A stretch of 64,000 nucleotides of DNA, from NCBI RefSeq assembly GCF_004331915.1, contig NZ_CP036528.1, positions 2,055,651 to 2,119,650 of the forward strand, in the 5' to 3' direction. The position numbers and the translations under genes are program-made. Under the pieces are notes generated by a model, which was given only the letters and a program-made list of their open reading frames with translations, did no database searches and had not been told where the DNA came from. This document shows, piece by piece, positions 1 to 7,845 of this stretch (positions are counted from its first letter, which is position 1; the number at the start of each line of letters is the position of its first letter). Source of the DNA: Ureibacillus thermophilus (GTDB lineage: Bacteria > Bacillota > Bacilli > Bacillales_A > Planococcaceae).

Positions 1-168
1 GACCGTTTGGATGATGTGAGGTTTTACCCCGGGGTAAAAGGAGATTTTCAAATCCGTTGCTTGAATAACACATACAGGTCTGAGAGGACCACGACTCGTT
101 GAGGTTGAAGTTGAATCGGAATCAGATTCCAATTTGACAGGTACGATATTTAGTTTTTCAATTGCCAA
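1..168 (-). CDS. IS66 family accessory protein TnpA (partial, C-terminus outside window)
   Basis: Fifty-six codons of the short first protein of IS66 elements, a DNA-binding accessory protein of transposition. The start is TTG at 166-168, matching the TTG start of the homologue at 37231-37428. Shared segments include IEKLNIVPVKLES near the start, SRGPLRP in the middle and KISFYPGVKP towards the visible end. The stretch between shows a Ser/Asp/Thr-rich repeat (SDSDSTSTSTS) where the other copy has SKSDPTPSPA. An AGGAGG-like site lies a few bases upstream of the TTG. Function is assigned by similarity to the second copy and to the family layout. Confidence 0.75.
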   Translation of the reverse strand, partial: MAIEKLNIVPVKLESDSDSTSTSTSRGPLRPVCVIQATDLKISFYPGVKPHIIQTV

Positions 169-253
169 ACAAAAACACCTCCTCTGTAATCGATAACTCT
201 ATCTTACAGGGAGGTGCGATTGGTTGAAATGCGTCGTTTGAATTCGGGTTTAC
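1..253. mobile_element. End of an IS66-family insertion sequence, cut by the window edge
   Basis: The first 253 bases match, in order and orientation, the tnpA end of the complete IS66-type element at 36102-37514: a partial tnpA-type ORF, its upstream region, then a terminal inverted repeat. The last 24 bases read on the minus strand as GTAAACCCGAATTC..., close to the GTAAGCCCGAA... ends of the other copy. The two copies differ at many positions, so they are related but separate elements. The bases after 253 (TATGAAGG) would be one copy of the 8-bp target duplication; the partner lies outside the window. Confidence 0.82.
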
Positions 254-285
254 TATGAAGGAAATGAATTATTGGCTTTTCTCAT

Positions 286-1299
286 TTATAAAACAACTAA
301 CGCATGAGAGCCTAATTGTTCATAAGAACGGAAAAATGTGTTTTCATCAATTTTTTCGATGCCTTTTAAAGGATTCATAATCGTTACTTTTCCATTTTCA
401 TAACCTGTCATCACAACGGCATGTAAATTTTTATAAATGTTATGTTTGTTCTTCGTTCCATCTATTATCCAATACCCCAATGTTGTTGGTTTCTTCCAAT
501 CAATCGTAACTAGCGTTAAAACCGGGACGCCAGATTTTACATAATTGATCAGTTCTTCTTTTGTTGCTTTCGTTATATCCATTGCACGAAAATCTGCATT
601 ATTTTCCGCTAAAATTTGGTTTGCCGCTTCCACAAGTGGCGGTGCATAAACATAATACCCGCCATCTTTCTTTTTCGGATTACCGGCATAAGCCTTATTT
701 GGATCTGGTCCGTACATAACCCCATTTTTTGTATACACTTTGGATTTTGGCAAATAGTCATTGACTTTCATTTTATCGATTTTAATGCCGTAGTAATTTA
801 AGATGGCGGTCAGGGAAGTTACTTCACATCCATTTGGGAATTCAGGGTTTTGCAACACGACCGGAACTTTTAACCCTTCTTTCGGAGAAGTATTGAACGT
901 CTGAATTTGCACAACAGGCTTTTTCGGATTAAATACAATTGTTTCCTGGGATTGCTCCATCCATTCGCCGCTGTCCAAAATACGGTAAATGACAATATCA
1001 TAAGGCTGTTCCGGAATCACTTGTTCAAAATGCACCATTCCTTTTTTATCGGCAATCCCTCGTTCAATCTCTTGCTTTGTTTCAAAATCAAGCAATACAA
1101 CTCCTAAATTAGCGATACCTTCTTGGCTTGAGTATTCTACCGTTTGAACGGTTAAAACTTGAGATGATTCTTCGGAAAGATTTAATGCGCTATATTGCTG
1201 TTTACCGGATGTATTCAATTGTTGACTTTCTACCGCTGAATTACAGCCTGTCAGCAAAATAAAGGACATACCAACGAACAAAAGGGGATGTTTTTTCAT
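286..1299 (-). CDS. Lipoprotein with C39-like cysteine peptidase domain
   Basis: A 337-residue exported lipoprotein. The first residues form a signal sequence ending in the lipobox LLTGC, so Cys19 would be lipidated after cleavage. Residues about 60-115 look like a small immunoglobulin/Cna-B-type fold (GVVLLDFETKQEIERG). The C-terminal half is a C39_2-type peptidase: a Cys in PNGCEVTSL (about residue 158), a His in LHAVVMTGYENG (about 293) and Asn in MNPLKG as the likely triad. It probably acts outside the membrane on peptides or cell-wall material; the substrate is unknown. The ATG at 1297-1299 is preferred over a TTG four codons earlier because the AGGAG lies directly against that TTG. It stands alone, head to head with the next gene. 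Confidence 0.8.
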   Translation of the reverse strand: MKKHPLLFVGMSFILLTGCNSAVESQQLNTSGKQQYSALNLSEESSQVLTVQTVEYSSQEGIANLGVVLLDFETKQEIERGIADKKGMVHFEQVIPEQPYDIVIYRILDSGEWMEQSQETIVFNPKKPVVQIQTFNTSPKEGLKVPVVLQNPEFPNGCEVTSLTAILNYYGIKIDKMKVNDYLPKSKVYTKNGVMYGPDPNKAYAGNPKKKDGGYYVYAPPLVEAANQILAENNADFRAMDITKATKEELINYVKSGVPVLTLVTIDWKKPTTLGYWIIDGTKNKHNIYKNLHAVVMTGYENGKVTIMNPLKGIEKIDENTFFRSYEQLGSHALVVL

Positions 1300-1577
1300 T
1301 TCATAATGCAACTCCTAATCCTTTTTCAAAAACCGTATTTATGCTTATTTTTACCTACAGAATTTATAATGAAATACTCCTAAAAAGTTTGTTTTAGTGT
1401 TTGTTTTATCTATAAAAAAATACTATCCATTTTTTACTTTTCAAAAATTCTCATATTAGGAAGTAACTAATTTTATAAAAATCGGTAAGCAACGCGGCTC
1501 ATTTTACATTACAAATAATTAACAAACGAAGAAACTATATATAATTATACAATAGAAAACTAAAAAGGATGGATTAT

Positions 1578-3362
1578 ATGAAAGAAGAAAACATAATGGG
1601 AATGGTCGGAAAATTAAAAATTCTTTCTTCCATTATTGAAAAAAATTCATATATAAGAGACACGTCCAACAAATTAAAACAGCTTCTGGAAGATGCTGAG
1701 TCGTCTTATCGAATTTTATTTATCGGCAGCGAAAGTGAAGAAAAAAATTCCCTTATTAATGCACTAATCGGTCGAAAGTTATTGACTGAAAAGAATGATG
1801 CGTACGTTCACATTTTTATTCGGTACGGAGAAAAAGAATTTATACGGGCAGTATTTGTGGATGGAACGGTAGCAGACTTCGAAATGAGGCATTTATATTT
1901 TTTCACAGAAAAAAATACTTATATTGGGGAAATTTTGAAAACCTACATAAATCACATAGAAATATATTTATCATGTGATTTATTAAAAAATGCAATATTG
2001 ATGAATGCGATTTCTTTGGAAAATGTTACAAAATCATTCATTCAACGGGCGGATGAAGTTTTTTGGGTATCAAGCAGCGGTAGTATCGGCAATGATGAAT
2101 TAAAAGTGATGAAGGGAATTTATCATTATGGAATCAAACCATATATGATTATTAATATGATGGAATATAATGAGGACCAACTTTTGCAATCCATTAAAAG
2201 GGGAAAAGAAAGGTACGGACAATTTGTGGAAGAGTTTATCGGCGTTTCCTCAAAGCAGGCGCTGCAATCGAAAAATTCCCATCGAATGCAGCTTTATATT
2301 GACAGCCATATGCATGATTTAACCAATAAAATCAATCAATTGTGCATTGGAAAAAATAATAGAGAAAAAAATATGGCAGTCCGAATAAAACAATGGTTAG
2401 AACTCCTTGAAGGGGAAGTGAAGCAAATTCCGGAGCGGGAACCTTTTAGATCCGCCCAAAACCGATTGAAAGAATATGCTGATTTTGAACATTCCATTGG
2501 ACGTTCACTGTTGGAGAAAAATGTGAAGATTTTATTAGCGTATGAAAAAGAATATGCCCATGTAAGCCAAATGTTAAAAGATGTAAAAACTCTTTATCAA
2601 TTATTGAAAGTCATTGAACTTGAACCATATTTACAAGATGAAAATGTGGATTTATTTGTCGCTCTTACATTAAAGTATCTTGAAAAAGTGAGAGAATATA
2701 GAACTCTCTACACGGAATATGTCATGGAACAACAACAATTCGAAAAATGGAAGAAAAAATTGCTTCGCAATAAATTGGACCATGTAAAGGCCGAAGAATT
2801 ATTGCTAAACAAAGCGGAGCTATTGAATCAAATGCAAAGAAATTGTAAAGAAACTTATAATGCCATAAAACGCATTGAATTGGATTTATTGAATGATTTA
2901 TGTACCATTCAACGCATCATTAATGAATCAACGAAGCAACAACTAGAGAAAATTTTGAAAAAGGCTCTTTATTTAAAATATATACATAACAAAGAGTTAA
3001 AAAATATTGAAAACTATGTCCAAAAAATAAGGGAATTTGAATGTATTTTTGAAATGCAGGAGTTTCTCCAAAAAGAACTAAAGGAAATTTTCGAAGAGGC
3101 GTCATCCGCTTTTTCTGAAGATGAAAGAATACAGATTTTAGCAATAATTGACCATATTTCACAAGTTCAGTTATTAGGGGAAGGATTTTTATCAACTCTT
3201 TCCCTTGAATCGTTGAGACAAAATTTTTCCATTAAGGTTGATTTTAAAGAAAAATATCGTTTTGAAACGTTACATTTAACGGAAACGGATATTATTTCTG
3301 ATATTCCTCCAATACCTTTACCGATTGATATACAGCATATATTGGATATTGAAAAACCATAA
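1578..3362 (+). CDS. Dynamin-like protein with degenerate GTPase site
   Basis: A 594-residue protein with the outline of a bacterial dynamin-like GTPase: an N-terminal alpha/beta domain (about residues 40-260), then a long helical, coiled-coil-rich part (about 270-560). The P-loop position reads GSESEEKNSLINAL at about residue 50; the spacing of GxxxxGKS is kept, but the second Gly is Glu and Ser/Thr after Lys is Asn. The switch-II DxPG motif is replaced by an MNAISLE region, and the N/TKxD specificity motif by INMMEYNED. It is therefore probably a pseudo-GTPase. No transmembrane segment is evident. The ATG at 1578 follows AAGGATGG at good spacing; the ATG at 1569 overlaps that site. Alternative: an unrelated P-loop-like protein. 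Confidence 0.55.
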   Translation: MKEENIMGMVGKLKILSSIIEKNSYIRDTSNKLKQLLEDAESSYRILFIGSESEEKNSLINALIGRKLLTEKNDAYVHIFIRYGEKEFIRAVFVDGTVADFEMRHLYFFTEKNTYIGEILKTYINHIEIYLSCDLLKNAILMNAISLENVTKSFIQRADEVFWVSSSGSIGNDELKVMKGIYHYGIKPYMIINMMEYNEDQLLQSIKRGKERYGQFVEEFIGVSSKQALQSKNSHRMQLYIDSHMHDLTNKINQLCIGKNNREKNMAVRIKQWLELLEGEVKQIPEREPFRSAQNRLKEYADFEHSIGRSLLEKNVKILLAYEKEYAHVSQMLKDVKTLYQLLKVIELEPYLQDENVDLFVALTLKYLEKVREYRTLYTEYVMEQQQFEKWKKKLLRNKLDHVKAEELLLNKAELLNQMQRNCKETYNAIKRIELDLLNDLCTIQRIINESTKQQLEKILKKALYLKYIHNKELKNIENYVQKIREFECIFEMQEFLQKELKEIFEEASSAFSEDERIQILAIIDHISQVQLLGEGFLSTLSLESLRQNFSIKVDFKEKYRFETLHLTETDIISDIPPIPLPIDIQHILDIEKP

Positions 3363-3363
3363 G

Positions 3364-3546
3364 GGAGCGTCTGAAAAGAAATTTTTGGACGCCTCCTTTG
3401 CGGCTGTCGCACACGTTTAGCTGCAGATAAATTGCGACGAGGAGGCGCGTTTAATGTGACCATTTCAGGAGCAAAGAATTTTCAAAGAATTTTACTATTA
3501 GAAATGGGGCTGCCCAGAAAGTTTTACACTTTCTGGACAGCCCCTA
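3364..3546. repeat. Intergenic repeat, family A (two hairpins)
   Basis: An AT/GC-mosaic intergenic element that recurs at 29593-29813 and, shortened, at 38002-38066. It opens with an inverted repeat (GGGAGCGTC ... GACGCCTCC), continues with a shared core (TTTGCGGCTGTCGCACA, GCAGATAAATTGCG, AGGAGGCGCG) and closes with a hairpin built on GGGGCTGCCCAGAAAGT ... ACTTTCTGGACAGCCCC. It separates two convergent genes and probably ends transcription from both sides. Confidence 0.75.
3505..3546 (-). terminator. Hairpin downstream of yfkAB
   Basis: A 17-base arm pair with few mismatches lies five bases after the yfkAB stop codon on the minus strand. It is part of the family A repeat. The T-run is weak, so terminator function is inferred from position and stem strength. 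Confidence 0.6.
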
Positions 3547-3550
3547 ATGT

Positions 3551-4663
3551 TTATTTCAAGGCAGAGCCGCTAGTAAAGGTAGCATTAGGATAGTACATAT
3601 TTTTTACAAGTACGTTTGGTCCTAAGCATTTTACAGCTGGGCAATGGCAATTTAAGGATTTGGCTAAATCGGACTCCAGCCATCGATCAAATACATCTAT
3701 CAATGAATCTGTTTGAATATTTCCGAGTGGAGGAGTGTCACCAAAATCTGTCACGATCACATCGCCGGTAAAAATATTGACATTTAAGCGGGAACGGCCA
3801 TCGGGATCGTTTCGAACCGTCACATTTTTGGCCTCTCTTAATCGTTTTAACAATGCCAAATCTTCTTCCTTCTGACTGCAAGGGTAAAAAGGAAGGGTTC
3901 CAAAGAGCATCCATGTATTTTCATCCCTAATATCAAGCAAATGATGAATCGCTTCCCGAATTTCATCTAGTGAAAGGCTCGTTAAAGAACTTGCGAAGTC
4001 TGATGGGTACATAGGGTGCACCTCATGTCGCTTGCATTTCATCTCATGTACGACTTGATGATGGATTTGTTCGAGATAAGGAATCGTTTTTTTGTTCAAC
4101 ATTGTTTCCGCAGAGACCATTACGCCATGTTCGCTTAATGCTCTGGCATTTTCAATCATTCGTTCAAATAATTTTGCCCGTTGTTCGTAGGTTGGTTTTC
4201 GTTCCATCATGGCAAAACCGGTTTCCACAAACTCATCGATCGTTCCCCAGTTATGGGAAATATGAAGAACATCGAGGTATGGCGCAATTTCTAAATATCG
4301 TTCTAAATCAAGGGTTAAATTCGAATTGATTTGCGTGCGGATGCCCCGATTGTGGGCATATTGCAAAATAGGCTTTACATACTGTTGGACGGATTTTTTG
4401 CTCAACATCGGTTCTCCGCCAGTTATGCTTAAAGACCTTAACGTTGGAATTTCATCCAATCGTTTTAACAATAATTCAAGGGGCAATGCATCCGGATCTT
4501 TTGTTTGCAGCGTGTAGCCGACTGCACAATGGGCACACCGCATATTGCATAAATAAGTTGTTGTAAATTCTATATTGGACAATACCAACTTTCCATATTG
4601 CTCAACATCTAAATAACTTTCCCATGGATCATAATTTGGCGTAATTTTTTCTAATGTTGTCAT
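3551..4663 (-). CDS. yfkAB: Radical SAM/CxCxxxxC motif protein YfkAB
   Basis: A 370-residue radical SAM enzyme. The 4Fe-4S/SAM motif CNMRCAHC (CxxxCxxC) lies at Cys39, Cys43 and Cys46 and is followed by the SITGGEP Gly-Glu motif for SAM binding. The C-terminus carries CHCPAVKC, a CxCxxxxC signature that defines the YfkAB group and probably binds a second cluster, as in SPASM-like domains. The reaction and substrate are unknown; it is a cytosolic protein. The ATG at 4661-4663 was chosen over an in-frame TTG 17 codons upstream because GGAAGAG precedes it and the motif spacing fits. It is a single-gene unit ending in the repeat hairpin. No precursor peptide gene is visible beside it. Confidence 0.88.
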   Translation of the reverse strand: MTTLEKITPNYDPWESYLDVEQYGKLVLSNIEFTTTYLCNMRCAHCAVGYTLQTKDPDALPLELLLKRLDEIPTLRSLSITGGEPMLSKKSVQQYVKPILQYAHNRGIRTQINSNLTLDLERYLEIAPYLDVLHISHNWGTIDEFVETGFAMMERKPTYEQRAKLFERMIENARALSEHGVMVSAETMLNKKTIPYLEQIHHQVVHEMKCKRHEVHPMYPSDFASSLTSLSLDEIREAIHHLLDIRDENTWMLFGTLPFYPCSQKEEDLALLKRLREAKNVTVRNDPDGRSRLNVNIFTGDVIVTDFGDTPPLGNIQTDSLIDVFDRWLESDLAKSLNCHCPAVKCLGPNVLVKNMYYPNATFTSGSALK

Positions 4664-4795
4664 AGCTTTCGAATCTCTTCCTTTCCAACTCCCTATTCTC
4701 TCATAGATTATCAATTTCGAAAACTAAAAATGCTTTAAATAGAACATTTTTCATAAATGACGACAAGATCTTCTTCTTTCTACAAAAAAATTCCA

Positions 4796-6706
4796 TCAAT
4801 AATCGGAATTATTGATGGAACTGTTGTTTTCGCTGTAATAGACATCGCCGTATTTATTTTCAACAATCGTATTTACAATTTCGATGATGGAATTGTTTAA
4901 TGCCTGCACATTATAGCGATACTGATCATTTCGTATAATGCTATTTTCCACATAGACTTTTGACAGGTTTTGTGCATGCAGGTCGGAATGTTTTCCATCG
5001 GTCAGCTGCACACTTAAAAGTTCCAGAGAGGACTTTTGTTCAACCCAAATTTGAGCTTGCGAATGTTTAGAAATAAAACTTTCTTGAATATGCACTTCAC
5101 TATGATTTTGAATAAATAACCCATTCCTTTTTCCTTTGTATAGTTCCGAGTTATTTAAAATGACCGAACTGTCGTTTACTACAATCTGTGCAAGATCGTG
5201 TTCGTATATCTGACTATGATAGAAAAATAAATGAGAGTTTTTGATTACCTTGATTCCATAAGATTTTCCATTATAAATTTGGCAATGTTCAAATTGGGCG
5301 GTTGAGTGCTCGGTAATTTCAATTTGTACATTCATGCTGTCATGGAATTTGGAGTGTTGTGCCAGTAATTCACACCGGTGCAATAGATAAAGGCTTTTGC
5401 CGGAATGGAAGTCCGAATGGCTAATATAGATTTTTACTTTTGATTTGCTCGCTATATGAGGCATATGGTTCCCCTTAAATAGGCAGCTGTCCACTTCCAC
5501 TTTCGAATGGGTGATAGCAAGGATTCCGTTCCCATTGTTTTCAGAAATTTCACAGCGGTATACTTTCAAGGCGGCTCGGTCTACATTGAAGGCAGAATTG
5601 TTGTTTTGATTAATATGGCAAGCCATAAGCATACATTCCGATTTTTTTTCTACACATACTCCTACATGCCTGCCGTTTGTAATGAAGCTATCTTTCATGG
5701 AACAAATGGATTTTTCCGTTATGATGACTTGAGTAGATAAATGGTCTTTAATAAGTGTTTCACAGCAATTGACAATGGATTCTTTGCTGGCAATTAAACC
5801 ACTTTCGTTGCCTGAATGAATTTGGCAATGTTCAACGTGTAATAGAGATTTTTTTGCTACCACATTGTTGTTTGGATGATTGGAAATTTCGCAATAGGAT
5901 AAAAACCCTTCGCCTTCCTGCAAAATGAAACCACATTCATGTCCATATTGGATGGTGCAATGTTTTCCATTCACTCTGCTGTTGTCAATGAACAGCTGAG
6001 TGGAAGCATGAGAAAACAGCTTTGTTGAATGCAAATTTATATCTGAATCATTTTTTGCAATGATGCCAAATTTTTCGCCGCGTTCCATTGAACTTTGAAA
6101 ATCAAAGTAAGTGGAGTGTTCTACGAAAATTTGTGATTCGGAATGTTGAAAAAAATGACATTTTTTTGTTTGGGTGAAGCTTCGATCGGCAATCCATAGA
6201 CCTTTTATTGCATAGGAATATTTGCATTCCTCTAAAAAAGCTTTTGAGTTTTTTATAAGAAGATGGGTTTTTTTATTATGATGAAAGTTGCATTGAATAA
6301 AAACGCCGCTAGCATTATTTAATAATGCAATGGCAGCTTCTTTCGCTTTTTTATATTCACTGTCAACCCCTTTTACATAGCCGCCATTGACATTCATTAA
6401 TACATCTATATTTCCCTTTATGGTGCATTGCTCGAAAAGGGCTTCTCCTTCAATGTATAATGGAGCGGTCGCAGTGATCGTCACATTGCGAAAAGTTACC
6501 CGTATGTTTTTTGGAATGATGAACATTCCTTCAAGTATTGTTTGCCCGTTCTTATCCCCAATGATTGTGACATCTTTATTGATTTGAATGGATTCTTTAT
6601 ATTTTTTTCCTTGCAGTTGTATCTCTTCACCTTGATTTGCTTGAACTAAAGCATTTTTTAAAGTTTTCCATTTTGAAAATATCATGTTGTAGATTGAACG
6701 AATCAT
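4796..6706 (-). CDS. Right-handed parallel beta-helix repeat protein, cytosolic
   Basis: A 636-residue protein. After about 25 residues comes a pectate-lyase/NosD-type start (TIIGDKNGQTILEG, residues about 58-72), then roughly 20 or more turns of 20-25 residues, each with an Asn/His/Cys-rich face such as CQIHSGNESGLIA or SELYKGKRNGLFI. This is a long right-handed parallel beta-helix. No signal peptide, membrane segment or sorting signal is present, so it should stay in the cell, or in the spore or mother cell. The first codons overlap an AGGAGGGG site; the ATG at 6704-6706 lies six bases after it and is taken as the start rather than the upstream ATG at 6745. Function is unknown; spore coat or sugar/cell-wall roles are guesses. 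It stands alone. Confidence 0.72.
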   Translation of the reverse strand: MIRSIYNMIFSKWKTLKNALVQANQGEEIQLQGKKYKESIQINKDVTIIGDKNGQTILEGMFIIPKNIRVTFRNVTITATAPLYIEGEALFEQCTIKGNIDVLMNVNGGYVKGVDSEYKKAKEAAIALLNNASGVFIQCNFHHNKKTHLLIKNSKAFLEECKYSYAIKGLWIADRSFTQTKKCHFFQHSESQIFVEHSTYFDFQSSMERGEKFGIIAKNDSDINLHSTKLFSHASTQLFIDNSRVNGKHCTIQYGHECGFILQEGEGFLSYCEISNHPNNNVVAKKSLLHVEHCQIHSGNESGLIASKESIVNCCETLIKDHLSTQVIITEKSICSMKDSFITNGRHVGVCVEKKSECMLMACHINQNNNSAFNVDRAALKVYRCEISENNGNGILAITHSKVEVDSCLFKGNHMPHIASKSKVKIYISHSDFHSGKSLYLLHRCELLAQHSKFHDSMNVQIEITEHSTAQFEHCQIYNGKSYGIKVIKNSHLFFYHSQIYEHDLAQIVVNDSSVILNNSELYKGKRNGLFIQNHSEVHIQESFISKHSQAQIWVEQKSSLELLSVQLTDGKHSDLHAQNLSKVYVENSIIRNDQYRYNVQALNNSIIEIVNTIVENKYGDVYYSENNSSINNSDY

Positions 6707-7002
6707 CCTACCCCTCCTCAACGCTTTTCGTACATCTATTCTCACTAAAAAAATGGAATTCTATTCCTTTTTTTGATGAAATGGAGTAAAAAATAATGTA
6801 GTGGATAGGGGATTTCGCTAAAATGGTATGTAATTGAGCTTATAGTTGGGGAAATTGAGGGGGCATTTTGCATCGTTTTATAATGAAGAAATCGTTGGGG
6901 CATAATGCTGGCTTGGAACTGTTGAATATGTTTCATTTTATGAAAAGGCAAAAATTTATATTAAAGTTTTTCCTTAAATATAGAAGGAAAGGAGGGGGAA
7001 TA

Positions 7003-7560
7003 TTGAAGAAAAAAAGTTTGACACGAATCATACTTTTTGCAGCAGTGGTGATTCTTTTAGCTTTTCTATTCCAACAATTCGTCATTCATTTTTCAGGAGA
7101 CGGATTTGATAAGCCGGAAGAAGCGCTGCCAAAAGATGGGGATTATGAATGGATTGAAGGGCCAAAAAGCGAAAAAGAACAACGGTATTTCTTTTTATCC
7201 AATGGGAATGAATTTGGCACAGTGGTTGTGAAGAAAAACTTTAAAGGCTGGACGAGGGGAGAATTTATTTCTGCCAAATTGCCCGATTCTTTAGAGGAAA
7301 ATAAAATTGCTTCAGCTTATTCAGATGAAAAGATTCTTTTTGGATTGATGAATCGAAAAGGGAAAGCCGAAGTGGAGGTAAATGGCAAAAAGGTGGTTTT
7401 TATAGAACTTTCCTCATTGCCGACAAACACCCTTGAATTATATGGCGTGGTTGGATATTCCATTTGGTATGTAAATTTGGAAGAATTTGAAGAGACAGAG
7501 CATTTTCATATAAAAGTGATGGATGAAAAAGGTGAAATCACGAGCGAATTATCTTTTTAA
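7003..7560 (+). CDS. Membrane-anchored protein of unknown function
   Basis: A 185-residue protein that starts with TTG at 7003, four bases after a strong AAGGAGGGGG site; no ATG in this frame has a comparable site. Residues about 6-24 (RIILFAAVVILLAFLFQQF) form one membrane anchor, and the remaining 155 residues would be outside. This part is rich in Lys, Glu and aromatic residues, with short beta-rich stretches and no motif I recognise. It is monocistronic, between the divergent beta-helix gene and the acnA promoter region. Confidence 0.7.
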   Translation: MKKKSLTRIILFAAVVILLAFLFQQFVIHFSGDGFDKPEEALPKDGDYEWIEGPKSEKEQRYFFLSNGNEFGTVVVKKNFKGWTRGEFISAKLPDSLEENKIASAYSDEKILFGLMNRKGKAEVEVNGKKVVFIELSSLPTNTLELYGVVGYSIWYVNLEEFEETEHFHIKVMDEKGEITSELSF

Positions 7561-7760
7561 TAATTTATACTAAAAAGGGAATAATGATTCATAAAAAGTG
7601 TCTTTAAATTTTTAAGTCTTAAGTATAAACTATAATTAAGGGTAACCAAAATATTCATTTTTCACAACATGATTGAAATGTTGAATCTTTTGGAATAAAA
7701 TTGTATTGGTCATCAAGTTCAATAAAAATCTCTAATGACAAAACATAATTTTAATGTAAT

Positions 7761-7780
7761 TTACTTATGAAGATAAGTAA
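7761..7780. promoter_or_regulatory. Palindrome upstream of acnA, candidate operator
   Basis: TTACTTAT-GAAG-ATAAGTAA is a perfect 8-bp inverted repeat 66 bases before the acnA start codon. Aconitase genes of Bacillus are repressed by CcpC at AT-rich dyads containing ATAA and TTAT, and by CodY. This site contains those words but not the ATAA-N7-TTAT spacing, so the regulator is not assigned. Confidence 0.35.
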
Positions 7781-7845
7781 GTTATGATTGGTCATGGAGA
7801 AAAGAACTAGGAAGCCTTTTCAAAATTAATATAGGGGGATTACAT

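Noticed and set aside
1312-1577. Possible regulatory RNA between the two divergent genes
   Set aside because: The stretch is AT-rich with no conserved stem or riboswitch motif; ordinary promoters explain it.
3551-4663. A RiPP biosynthetic cluster around the radical SAM gene
   Set aside because: No precursor peptide, peptidase or exporter gene lies nearby; the C39-like lipoprotein is 2 kb away, convergent context differs and it lacks a transporter fusion.
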